Positions 1 to 5,273 of a stretch of DNA of 6,509 nucleotides are shown piece by piece. The stretch lies in NCBI GenBank assembly GCA_024400895.1, contig JAKSMA010000144.1, positions 1 through 6,509 of the forward strand. Direction: 5' to 3'. Made by a program: the position numbers and the translations under genes. This stretch comes from Muribaculaceae bacterium. Lineage in GTDB: Bacteria; Bacteroidota; Bacteroidia; Bacteroidales; Muribaculaceae. The notes under the pieces are model-generated. The model did not search any database, was not told the DNA's origin, and was given only the letters and a program-made list of their open reading frames with translations. The stretch's first letter is position 1; the number at the start of each line of letters is the position of its first letter.

Positions 1-341
1 TATATTCTTGAATATGCGCTCCACCAACCAGGAAAATCCGCTGATCCCAAAAAAGTTCACAAACAGTTTACTATGTTGTTGTAGGAAGTTTTGAAAGCCT
101 TCAAGAGGCAAGAAACTATAACAATAATGGTCCGTTTGATGTGGTATGTGGAAGCATATATAAAGCCACAGTTAATGGTAAAACCGTTTATCGTGTTTGT
201 GCAGGAGTTTTCAACAGTAAAGCAAAAGCCCAAAAGAAAGTAAAAGAAGTGAATTGGATATATACTTCGCAGAGAGATACGACGCCTTGGATTTGGACAA
301 ACAAAGGTTATGCTAAATGTGTAGAACATGGTGAACCTTAA
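1..341 (+). pseudogene. SPOR-domain protein, 3' part, apparently frameshifted
   Basis: From about position 45 to the TAA at 339-341 one frame encodes a typical SPOR domain: it opens TVYYVVVGSFESLQEARNY, has a YKATVNGKTVYRVCAGVF core, and ends with a WIWTNKGYAKCVE tail. SPOR domains bind peptidoglycan stripped of stem peptides, and such proteins usually sit in the periplasm or on the outer membrane. No methionine starts the domain sensibly; the first ATG (141) is in its middle. In the domain frame there are stops at 9-11 and 42-44. The frame starting at base 1 is open and reads GKSADPKK up to the A-run at 49-54. Adding one A (7 instead of 6) joins the two into ADPKKSSQTVYYVVVGSF, which reads as a natural linker plus domain. 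I therefore call this the end of a longer gene with a one-base deletion, a sequencing error, or a slippage site. The N-terminus lies outside the window. The gene looks more AT-rich than the genes to its right. Confidence 0.75.
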
Positions 342-400
342 CAAGGGAATTTTTATCGCATGTGATAGTACCTTTATATTTTGGTAATATGAAACATTTG

Positions 401-432
401 GCGGAGGACAGGAATTGCCCTCCGCTTTTTTT
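401..432 (+). terminator. Intrinsic terminator of the SPOR gene
   Basis: A 7-bp perfect GC-rich stem (GCGGAGG at 401-407 pairs with CCTCCGC at 419-425) with an 11-nt loop is followed directly by seven T residues (426-432). It lies about 60 nt after the SPOR stop codon and is a standard Rho-independent terminator for that transcript. Confidence 0.9.
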
Positions 433-461
433 GGTGGTGTTCGAAAAAATGTCTACTTTTG
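430..461 (+). promoter_or_regulatory. Bacteroidetes-type promoter for the DUF2130 gene
   Basis: TTTG at 430-433, a 20-nt spacer, then TACTTTTG at 454-461 fits the Bacteroidetes primary sigma factor pattern (-33 TTTG, -7 TAnnTTTG). The -33 element is formed by the end of the preceding terminator T-tract, so termination and initiation are back to back. Transcription would start around 466-470 and give a leader of about 205 nt before the ATG at 675. This leader includes the foldable segment at 471-608. The call rests on motif and spacing only. Confidence 0.6.
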
Positions 462-659
462 GGTGATTCTTGGTGGGGAAGAGCTTACGCAATAGGGCTG
501 AAGGCCCGATAGGTGAGCGTAAGCGAGCGATAACCTCGGTCGGAGCGACTGCGTAGGCCGGGGGATATGTGAGTGTCCCCTCCCACCCAATGCGGGCTGA
601 AAGTCCGCGACAAGGTGCCTGGACATGAAGACGGAAGATTCGGAAAACCAAAACATTTT
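446..659. repeat. Possible palindromic/MITE-like element with imperfect inverted ends
   Basis: The left end (from 446, AAAATGT then TTTTGG and ATTCTT) and the reverse complement of the right end (from 659, AAAATG, TTTTGG, AATCTT) share the same blocks in the same order, with small gaps. They form imperfect inverted ends of about 25 bp around a GC-rich core full of hairpins. Both a minus-strand and a plus-strand reading of the core are open by chance. I recall similar GGCTGAARGCC-containing segments as multi-copy intergenic sequences in Bacteroidetes genomes, but I cannot verify copy number here. The ends are low in complexity, so the boundaries are uncertain. No transposase is present in the window. 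Confidence 0.35.
471..608 (+). ncRNA. Highly structured 5' leader RNA candidate
   Basis: This GC-rich segment folds by eye into a branched structure. An outer stem (472-477 with 582-587, GGTGGG/CCCACC) encloses three arms. Arm 1 is an 8-bp perfect stem (483-490 with 517-524, GCTTACGC/GCGTAAGC) that carries a hairpin GGGC-TGAAG-GCCC at 495-507. Arm 2 is CGGTC-GGAGC-GACTG at 537-551 with a possible CCT/AGG extension (534-536/555-557). Arm 3 is 560-568 with 573-581, including G-U pairs, closed by a GTGA tetraloop of GNRA type. A further hairpin, GCGGGC-TGAAA-GTCCGC, follows at 592-608. The first and last hairpins share the GGGCTGAA sequence. The segment lies between the predicted promoter and the DUF2130 start codon, so it would be its leader. 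I do not recognise a named RNA family; it may instead be a transcribed dispersed repeat. Confidence 0.45.
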
Positions 660-674
660 AAATTATAATACGAG

Positions 675-2048
675 ATGAAGGAATTGAAATGTCCACAATG
701 TGGAAGCGTTTTTTCGGTTGATGAGGCCGACTACGCACTTATTCTTAACCAAGTGAAAACACGCGAATTCGACGCTGAAGTGAATTCCCGCATGAAGGAA
801 CTTCGCGAGCAGATGAAGGCTGAGCAAGAAAAGGATACGGTGAAGGCTGAAAGCGATTTCAACAAGAAAATGTCGGAAAAAGATGGCGAAATCAACACAC
901 TGCGTGCGCAGCTGAAGTCGTTTGAAGATTTGAAAAAAGCGGAACTTCGGGCGCAGTTGGCACAAAAGGAGACTGAACTGAAAGAGGAGATTCGCAAGCA
1001 CGAATTGGCTTTGAGCGAGCAGAAGCAGAAGGCGCAGGCCGAGATGGCTGCAAAGGAATTGCAGTTGAAGGAAATGGGCCATCAGATTGAGTCGGCAGTG
1101 AACGAGCAGAAGCAGAAGGCGCAAGCCGAATTGCAGAAGCGTGATGCCGAGATTGCCCAACTGAAGGCTGCCAGCGAATTGGAAAAAAGCCAAGCGCAAG
1201 TGCGCGAGAGCGGTATTCGCCAGGAGTATGAAAACAAGTTGAAACTTGCCGACGACCAGGTGGCCTACTACAAGGACATGAAGGCGCGTCTGTCGACCAA
1301 AATGATTGGTGAGTCGCTTGAAATTCACTGCTCTACACAGTTCAACCAAATGTTGCGGCCAATGATGCCTCAGGCCTACTTTGAGAAGGACAACGATGCC
1401 AGCAGTGGCACCAAAGGTGATTTCATTTTCCGCGATTTCGCCGATGGCCTGGAATATGTATCAATCATGTTTGAAATGAAGAACGAGGCCGACGAAACCG
1501 CCACCAAGCATAAAAACGAAGACTTTTTCAAGAAACTCGACGACGACCGTAGGAAGAAGGGTTGCGAATTTGCAGTGCTGGTGAGCCTGCTTGAACCCGA
1601 AAGCGAACTTTACAATGGCGGCATCGTGGATGTGTCGTATCGCTTCGAAAAGATGTATGTGATTCGCCCACAGTTCTTCATTCCGCTCATCACCATGCTT
1701 GTGCAGACTTCAAAGAAGAGTCTGGAATATAAGCGCGAATTGGAGTTGGCGCGTCGCCAATCGGTGGATGTGACCAAATTCGAAGACCAACTTCTCGACT
1801 TCCAAGACAAGTTCGGCCGTAATTACCGCCTTGCAAGCGAAAAATTCCAGAAAGCGATTGAAGAAATCGACAAGTCGATTTCGCACTTGCAGAAAATTAA
1901 GGATGCGCTTATTGGCAGCGAAAACAACCTTCGCCTGGCCAACGAAAAAGCCGAGTCGCTTACCATCAAGAAGCTCACCCGTGGCAACCCCACGATGAAG
2001 GCGAAATTTGATGCGGCGCGCCAAGAAAAAGCCTCGCCAGAGGAATAA
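675..2048 (+). CDS. DUF2130 (COG4487) coiled-coil protein, 457 aa
   Basis: The N-terminus has a zinc-knuckle-like CPQCG (Cys6, Cys9), but no second Cys pair follows nearby. Residues about 30-200 are a long Glu/Lys/Gln/Ala-rich coiled coil. Residues about 200-345 are the conserved DUF2130 core, with KGDFIF (247-252), [12 protein letters not shown] (264-275), a [28 protein letters not shown] stretch (289-316) and RPQFFIPLI (331-339). A second coiled coil fills about 350-430. Length and order fit the family. Asp249 and the Glu267-x-Lys269 pair match the D-Xn-ExK pattern of PD-(D/E)XK nuclease folds, so a nuclease-like fold is a reasonable inference; the family's function is not established as far as I know. 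The protein has no signal peptide and is probably cytoplasmic. The ATG at 675 keeps the zinc knuckle at the terminus. The gene stands alone, with its own promoter and a structured leader. Confidence 0.93.
   Translation: MKELKCPQCGSVFSVDEADYALILNQVKTREFDAEVNSRMKELREQMKAEQEKDTVKAESDFNKKMSEKDGEINTLRAQLKSFEDLKKAELRAQLAQKETELKEEIRKHELALSEQKQKAQAEMAAKELQLKEMGHQIESAVNEQKQKAQAELQKRDAEIAQLKAASELEKSQAQVRESGIRQEYENKLKLADDQVAYYKDMKARLSTKMIGESLEIHCSTQFNQMLRPMMPQAYFEKDNDASSGTKGDFIFRDFADGLEYVSIMFEMKNEADETATKHKNEDFFKKLDDDRRKKGCEFAVLVSLLEPESELYNGGIVDVSYRFEKMYVIRPQFFIPLITMLVQTSKKSLEYKRELELARRQSVDVTKFEDQLLDFQDKFGRNYRLASEKFQKAIEEIDKSISHLQKIKDALIGSENNLRLANEKAESLTIKKLTRGNPTMKAKFDAARQEKASPEE
1017..1129 (+). repeat. 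Internal direct repeat in the coiled-coil region
   Basis: A 26-bp segment at 1017-1042 recurs at 1104-1129 with one mismatch, giving EQKQKAQAE twice (residues 115-123 and 144-152), 87 bp or 29 codons apart. It suggests growth of the coiled coil by duplication and is a possible site of length variation between strains. Confidence 0.8.
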
Positions 2049-2131
2049 CCCCACGCCCATGCATGCTTGAACGGATATAATCAAAAAGTCTTGCTGTCTA
2101 ACCACCTCGAAGAAAAATCGCTGACGCGAAC

Positions 2132-2151
2132 AAAAAACGCTCTTTCGAGCG
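2132..2151 (-). terminator. Minus-strand intrinsic terminator
   Basis: Read on the minus strand, CGCTC-GAAA-GAGCG (2151-2138) has a 5-bp stem with a GAAA tetraloop and is followed immediately by TTTTTTG (2137-2131). It lies beyond the 2222-2254 hairpin and would act as a backup terminator for the minus-strand exported-protein genes. Confidence 0.6.
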
Positions 2152-2221
2152 AGCAAAATAGGCGCGAGAAATAGGAATGACAACTTTTTTGTAAAGCAGC
2201 TTCAAATACCGCAAAATAAAT

Positions 2222-2261
2222 CAGCGGGTGGCATCATCATTGTGCCACCCGCTGTTTGTTT
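2222..2261. terminator. Bidirectional terminator between convergent genes
   Basis: A 12-bp perfect stem (CAGCGGGTGGCA at 2222-2233 with TGCCACCCGCTG at 2243-2254) and a 9-nt loop sits between the convergent DUF2130 gene and the LTxxQ-protein gene. On the plus strand it is followed by TTTGTTT, on the minus strand by ATTTATTTT, so it can stop transcription from either side. It lies about 40 nt after the second minus-strand stop codon (2292-2294). Confidence 0.85.
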
Positions 2262-2291
2262 ATGAATGCACCAGAGGTGTGGGGATTCGGG

Positions 2292-2396
2292 TTAGTCTAC
2301 CACGTCTTCTTCCACGGTTTTTCCATTTGGATAGCCGCCGCCACGACGATGGCCTTTACCCGGTTTTCCTCTATGCCCTTTCTTGTGCATGCCCTT
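2292..2396 (-). other. In-frame coding tail after the TAA of the LTxxQ gene
   Basis: After the TAA at 2399-2397 the same minus-strand frame continues for 34 sense codons to a second TAA at 2294-2292. The tail begins KGMHKKGHRGKPGKGHRRGG and ends GYPNGKTVEEDVVD. A basic Gly/His/Arg-rich tail after an ENEMQ helix is what I would expect at the C-terminus of Spy/CpxP-like proteins in this group. The stop could come from one C-to-T change in CAA (Gln). Alternatives are readthrough, or a separate 32-aa ORF starting at the ATG at 2390-2388. I see no competing plus-strand gene. Confidence 0.6.
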
Positions 2397-2762
2397 TTAC
2401 TGCATTTCGTTCTCGAGTTGGAAAAGTTTCGCCACTTGTTCCTGGCTGAGGACCGATGCGAACTGAGGCGTGAATTTGTCGCGAACTTGTTGGGCTGCCT
2501 GCTGCATTGCTGCGCGGCGCGCTTCTTTATCTTGTCCGGCGTCTTTGTTTTTGCGTAATTCGCCCATTGCAGTGAATAACTCTTTGCCGTATTCCTTATA
2601 GATGGGCTCGAACTGTGCCTCCTGGTCGGCTGTCAGATTCAGCTCTTTTGCCATCTTCTTCATCATGCCGCCAAACGCCTTCTTACCGCCTTCTTCTTTG
2701 TTCTGTGCACCGGCTGCCATCACCATACCGATCATGAGCAGCGAAAATAATAATTTTTTCAT
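2397..2762 (-). CDS. Spy/CpxP-like LTxxQ exported protein, 121 aa (probably truncated)
   Basis: Residues 1-20 (MKKLLFSLLMIGMVMAAGAQ) form a signal peptide, with cleavage likely near AGA-Q. The mature part is helical and charged, with LTADQ at 43-47 and LSQEQ at 105-109, the paired LTxxQ motifs of the Spy/CpxP-type periplasmic chaperone superfamily. A periplasmic role in binding unfolded protein or in envelope stress is inferred from the family; the similarity is at motif level only. The ATG at 2762 has an A-rich upstream region typical of Bacteroidetes. The TAA at 2399-2397 appears premature, because the frame continues with a plausible basic tail (listed separately); the full product would be about 156 aa. 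The gene lies downstream of another exported-protein gene on the same strand, 131 bp away, with a hairpin between them. Confidence 0.85.
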   Translation of the reverse strand: MKKLLFSLLMIGMVMAAGAQNKEEGGKKAFGGMMKKMAKELNLTADQEAQFEPIYKEYGKELFTAMGELRKNKDAGQDKEARRAAMQQAAQQVRDKFTPQFASVLSQEQVAKLFQLENEMQ

Positions 2763-2804
2763 CTTTTCTTGTTTTTATTGTTAATGTCGTAAATTGTTGG
2801 GGGT

Positions 2805-2851
2805 GAATGGTGCGGGAGCCTTTGCTCCTTTGGCTGCGACTCCCGCCATTC
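2805..2851 (-). other. Long hairpin between the two minus-strand genes
   Basis: GAATG-GT-GCGGGAG (2805-2818) pairs with CTCCCGC-CATTC (2840-2851), a 12-bp stem with a 2-nt bulge. The loop can form an alternative small stem (AGCC/GGCT or GGAGC/GCTCC). Neither strand has a T-tract after it, so it is not a classical intrinsic terminator. It could be a 3' end stabiliser of the upstream gene or a 5' leader structure of the LTxxQ gene. Confidence 0.55.
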
Positions 2852-2893
2852 AGTGCTATGTGTAATGATGTGCCATAGGCAATTCCGTTTTGG

Positions 2894-3226
2894 TTAGAAC
2901 ACCTTCACTACGATGTAGTGAGCGATGCCGTTGCGGATGATGATATCGTAGAGAACATTGTTCACTCTCCAGTGGCGACGTCCGTTGTGCATCACGTAGC
3001 GTCCTCCAGTTGGGCGATAGTTCACGATGTGACCTACGCGAGGATTCATGTTACCTGGGTGGTTGTTGTGGCCAAATGCGTTTCCGTTGTGGTTGCCGCG
3101 ATCAACCATTGCAAATCCACCACCGCGATTGTTGTTGTTACCCATGTTATGGTTTCTGTTGTTGGCTGCACTCATTGGAGCTGCGAGAGCCATGGCCAAG
3201 AAGGCGCTAAAAATCATTCGTCTCAT
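2894..3226 (-). CDS. Small Asn/His/Gly-rich secreted protein, 110 aa, unknown function
   Basis: I do not recognise a family. The start MRRMIFSAFLAMALAAPMSA is a good signal peptide, with cleavage likely after MSA (residue 20). The mature N-terminal half (about 21-65) is low-complexity, rich in Asn, His and Gly (NNRNHNMGNNNNRGGG, GNHNGNAFGHNNHPGN). The C-terminal half (about 65-110) looks folded, with alternating hydrophobic and aromatic residues (YRPTGGRYVMHNGRRHWRVNN, LYDIIIRNGIAHYIVVKVF). The same frame is open upstream to 3409, but that extension would put the signal peptide inside the protein, so I chose the ATG at 3226. The His-rich part could bind metal, which is speculation. It is probably periplasmic or surface-exposed and is transcribed in the same direction as the LTxxQ gene. 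Confidence 0.75.
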   Translation of the reverse strand: MRRMIFSAFLAMALAAPMSAANNRNHNMGNNNNRGGGFAMVDRGNHNGNAFGHNNHPGNMNPRVGHIVNYRPTGGRYVMHNGRRHWRVNNVLYDIIIRNGIAHYIVVKVF

Positions 3227-3361
3227 AGTTCTTTTGTGTTGTGCATCCTCCTCAGGGATGATGCGGGTTAAACTTGCAATTAATTCTTTTGTTTTCGGCT
3301 TTCGTTGTTGTTGAAAGCTTTCGGTAATAAGACGCCCAAACACCCCCAAGGTTAAATCCGC

Positions 3362-3402
3362 TTTTGCCGAGAATGGACGAATCACCCCATTTTGCCGATA
3401 AT
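3362..3402. repeat. Two TTTTGCCGAKAAT direct repeats
   Basis: TTTTGCCGAGAAT (3362-3374) and TTTTGCCGATAAT (3390-3402) are 13-bp copies with one mismatch, with start points 28 bp apart. They lie upstream of the minus-strand secreted-protein gene and next to several C-runs (CACCCC, CCCCC, CATCCCC). The spacing is not far from three helical turns, so paired regulator sites are possible. Confidence 0.4.
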
Positions 3403-3440
3403 CCCCCAAATTCTATCGCCCGATTCATCCCCAAAAATAG

Positions 3441-3469
3441 TTGAAAGTAGCTGTTTGGCCTTACTTTTG
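3441..3469 (+). promoter_or_regulatory. Plus-strand Bacteroidetes-type promoter candidate with no gene near
   Basis: TTG at 3441-3443, an 18-nt spacer, and TACTTTTG at 3462-3469 fit the -33/-7 pattern. The next plus-strand gene starts about 600 nt downstream, so this would drive a non-coding transcript or a very long tsaE leader. On the opposite strand CAAAAATA (3432-3439) reads TATTTTTG, a -7 match without a good -33, which could serve the minus-strand secreted-protein gene. Confidence 0.4.
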
Positions 3470-3620
3470 TTAGGAATTTAGTCTACGTATGTAAAAAACA
3501 AGGAACATTCACTTAATTCGTTTGATTTTATGATTTGGCGATATGCTGAAAATGAATTAAATTTGACCTATACGCCAAAAAAACAAAGCAGTAATTGCAT
3601 CCCTGCACCTACTGCCCCGT

Positions 3621-3641
3621 CACAATTGGTTTTCAATTGTG
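3621..3641. repeat. Perfect palindromic hairpin in AT-rich intergenic DNA
   Basis: CACAATTG (3621-3628) and CAATTGTG (3634-3641) form an 8-bp perfect stem with a 5-nt loop. There is no T-tract on either side, so it does not look like a terminator. An operator site or an RNA hairpin in an intergenic transcript are both possible. Confidence 0.6.
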
Positions 3642-3747
3642 CATAAAATCACTACTAAGAATATTTTATTTTTATGTTGTTTTTGTTTTATTATTTCAGA
3701 TTCGTGTTTCAATATGCCCCGTGTTGGCAATTGAATTTTTACGGGTG

Positions 3748-3779
3748 CAAATATACTCTAAATTTATAAATATAGCAAA
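3748..3779 (-). promoter_or_regulatory. Minus-strand Bacteroidetes-type promoter
   Basis: On the minus strand TTTG (3779-3776), a 20-nt spacer and TATATTTG (3755-3748), followed by CACCCG, make a full match to the Bacteroidetes -33/-7 pattern. Transcription would start near 3741 and run toward the secreted-protein gene at 3226, giving a leader of about 515 nt, or a separate small RNA. It opposes the plus-strand candidate at 3441-3469. Confidence 0.55.
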
Positions 3780-3898
3780 AAAAGACACGTTTTTATATTA
3801 AAATGATACATTTTTTGTATTTTATCCCATTTTTAACTCACAGTTTGCGACAATCGTAAAATCTTTCAGTTGGAATATTAATAATTATTACATAATTA

Positions 3899-3906
3899 TA
3901 CCTTTG
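3899..3906 (+). promoter_or_regulatory. -7 element of the likely tsaE operon promoter
   Basis: TACCTTTG matches the -7 pattern TAnnTTTG exactly and follows a very AT-rich stretch. No TTG lies at the usual 19-21 nt upstream; the nearest (3870-3872) is 26 nt away, so the -33 element is weak. A leader of about 155 nt would precede tsaE. It starts with a small hairpin (GAGCA 3909-3913 with TGCTC 3924-3928). Confidence 0.5.
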
Positions 3907-3986
3907 TGGAGCAAGAAAAGTGGTGCTCTCTTTGTGGGTTTTGGGCGCTTGTGTGTAGCGGTGTGTCATTTTTGTGGCATTTGTGG
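3903..3986 (+). repeat. Four TTTGTGG copies in the tsaE leader
   Basis: TTTGTGG occurs at 3903-3909, 3931-3937, 3971-3977 and 3980-3986, in a G/T-rich, C-poor patch that differs from its surroundings. The first copy overlaps the -7 element. Clustering within 84 bp is more than I would expect by chance, but the role is unknown. Confidence 0.4.
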
Positions 3987-4066
3987 AATCTGATGGGCTA
4001 AAAAATGGTAAACCCAAAATAAATGAGTAAATTTGTAGCCAGTTAATTCAACAACATCATATAACT

Positions 4067-4507
4067 ATGGCAACAATTCAAATTCCTATTAATAGCGTTG
4101 AGGCGCTCCCCGAAGCCGCGCGTAAGTTTATGGCGGAGATGGGCGACTACACCGTGTATGCGTTCTACGGACAGATGGGCGCAGGTAAGACCACCTTTAT
4201 CAACGCACTTTGCCGCGAGCTTGGTGTGGAAACCGACAACACCAATTCGCCTTCGTTTGCTATCATTAATGAATACCGCAGCGACAGCACCGCTGAACTC
4301 ATTTATCACTTCGATTGCTATCGCCTTGAAAACGAGGCTGAGGCTGAAGACATCGGTGTGGAAGACTACTTCGACTGTGGCGCGCTCTGCTTCATTGAAT
4401 GGCCCGAACGCATCGACGGATTGCTCCCCGACGACACTGTGACCGTGGAAGTGGTGGTGAACGACGACGATACCCGTACGCTTAAAGTTACTTTCCCAGA
4501 AGATTGA
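4067..4507 (+). CDS. tsaE: TsaE, tRNA t6A biosynthesis ATPase, 146 aa
   Basis: TsaE is the small ATPase that works with TsaB, TsaD and TsaC to make N6-threonylcarbamoyladenosine at position 37 of ANN-decoding tRNAs; it binds the TsaB-TsaD complex and its ATP hydrolysis is needed for turnover. The Walker A motif GQMGAGKTT is at 35-43, followed by the family block [10 protein letters not shown] (61-70), the [16 protein letters not shown] block (82-97) and FIEWPERI (109-116). The length is normal for the family. The gene is first in a four-gene run and ends 7 nt before the biotin ligase gene. The bacterial t6A pathway is generally essential or important for growth. The other tsa genes are not in the window. 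Confidence 0.96.
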   Translation: MATIQIPINSVEALPEAARKFMAEMGDYTVYAFYGQMGAGKTTFINALCRELGVETDNTNSPSFAIINEYRSDSTAELIYHFDCYRLENEAEAEDIGVEDYFDCGALCFIEWPERIDGLLPDDTVTVEVVVNDDDTRTLKVTFPED

Positions 4508-4514
4508 TAGCACC

Positions 4515-5273
4515 ATGCCACGCTATATAAAACTTTCAGAAACAAAGTCGACCAACACCTACTTGGCGCGCATGGCATCTATCCTGCCAGGGGCAACGGT
4601 GATTTACACCTATCGCCAAACGGCAGGCCGTGGTCAGAAGGGCAACAGTTGGGAAAGCGAGGACGACAAGAACCTGTCGTTTTCCTATTTGCTGAAGTCG
4701 CCCGCCATCGAGCCTTGCCGTCAGTTTTTCATCAGCGAGGCGGTATCGCTTGCCGTGGTTGATATGCTCAGTCAGTATGTGCCAGAGGGCATCAGTATCA
4801 AGTGGCCCAACGACATCTACTATCGCGACCAGAAGATTTGTGGCATTCTCATCGAGCACACGCTCAGTGGCAGCAGCATTGGCCATTCAATCATAGGTGT
4901 GGGCATCAACATCAATCAAGAGCGCTTCGTGAGCGATGCGCCAAACCCTGTTTCGCTGAAGAATATCACCGGCGACGACTACGATTTAGAGCGCCTGCTG
5001 CGCGAGGTGAATGAGCGCATTGAGCGATTGACCGATTTTTCGGAGTCGGATGAAGATGTGCTCAAGGCACTCCACGAGCGTTATCTCTCACGCCTCTACC
5101 GCGCCGACGGCGAGCCCCACGAGTGGCAATTGCCCACTGGCGAATATTTCATGGGTGTGATAGTGGATGTGCACCCCGATGGCTTGCTCAGCATTCGTCA
5201 TAGCGATACCGGCGAGATTGGGCAGTATTATTTTAAAGAAGTGAAACACGTAATCAATAAACACGTATTATGA
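4515..5273 (+). CDS. birA: Biotin--[acetyl-CoA-carboxylase] ligase, monofunctional, 252 aa
   Basis: The enzyme activates biotin with ATP to biotinyl-5'-AMP and transfers it to the lysine of biotin carboxyl carrier domains. Visible motifs are STN (12-14), the biotinyl-AMP-binding loop GRGQKGNSW (38-46), KWPNDIY (96-102), KICGILIE (107-114, whose Lys107 corresponds to the active-site lysine of BirA) and GVGININ (128-134). A small C-terminal beta domain follows (about 205-248). There is no N-terminal helix-turn-helix, so this is a class I ligase that does not act as the biotin-operon repressor. It starts 7 nt after tsaE and its TGA overlaps the next ATG, so co-transcription and translational coupling are likely. 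The symbol birA is used by convention for the enzyme, not for the repressor function. Confidence 0.95.
   Translation: MPRYIKLSETKSTNTYLARMASILPGATVIYTYRQTAGRGQKGNSWESEDDKNLSFSYLLKSPAIEPCRQFFISEAVSLAVVDMLSQYVPEGISIKWPNDIYYRDQKICGILIEHTLSGSSIGHSIIGVGININQERFVSDAPNPVSLKNITGDDYDLERLLREVNERIERLTDFSESDEDVLKALHERYLSRLYRADGEPHEWQLPTGEYFMGVIVDVHPDGLLSIRHSDTGEIGQYYFKEVKHVINKHVL

Larger units (their letters stand above)
3227..4066. other. 840-nt intergenic region without a credible gene
   Basis: This stretch separates divergent units: the minus-strand exported-protein genes and the plus-strand tsaE operon. ORFs within it (for example 3595-3801 plus, or the upstream extension on the minus strand to 3409) have no recognisable protein features. 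About 3470-3900 is strongly AT-rich. It contains opposing promoter candidates, a palindrome, a TTTGGCG/CGCCAAA inverted repeat (3534-3540/3573-3579), two TTTTGCCGA repeats and four TTTGTGG copies, most listed separately. It may encode small RNAs or long leaders. Confidence 0.7.

Noticed and set aside
46..55. Programmed -1 frameshift site in the SPOR gene
   Set aside because: The heptamer in the needed frame is C AAA AAA, not a good X XXY YYZ site, and no downstream structure is evident. Loss of one A is simpler.
313..651. 112-aa minus-strand ORF (and a 67-aa one) over the structured segment
   Set aside because: It covers palindromic repeat-like DNA and a terminator; the composition is not protein-like. 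Similar peptides are, from memory, commonly mis-annotated over such repeats.
664..669. TATAAT before the DUF2130 gene as a -10 box
   Set aside because: It is only 5 nt from the ATG and belongs to the E. coli type; Bacteroidetes use TAnnTTTG, found at 454-461.
663..1349. 228-aa minus-strand ORF, Leu/Phe/His-rich
   Set aside because: It lies opposite the coiled-coil part of the DUF2130 gene; Glu/Lys/Gln-rich codons read in reverse give Leu/Phe/Leu runs. It has no family features.
3227..3409. 61-residue N-terminal extension of the secreted-protein gene
   Set aside because: It would bury a good signal peptide inside the protein, and the extension overlaps repeats and C-runs.
3621..3641. Palindrome as a terminator
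   Set aside because: There is no T-tract on either strand after the stem.
3595..3801. 68-aa plus-strand ORF in the intergenic region
   Set aside because: It lies in AT-rich DNA with a hairpin and an opposing promoter, with no recognisable domain or good start context.
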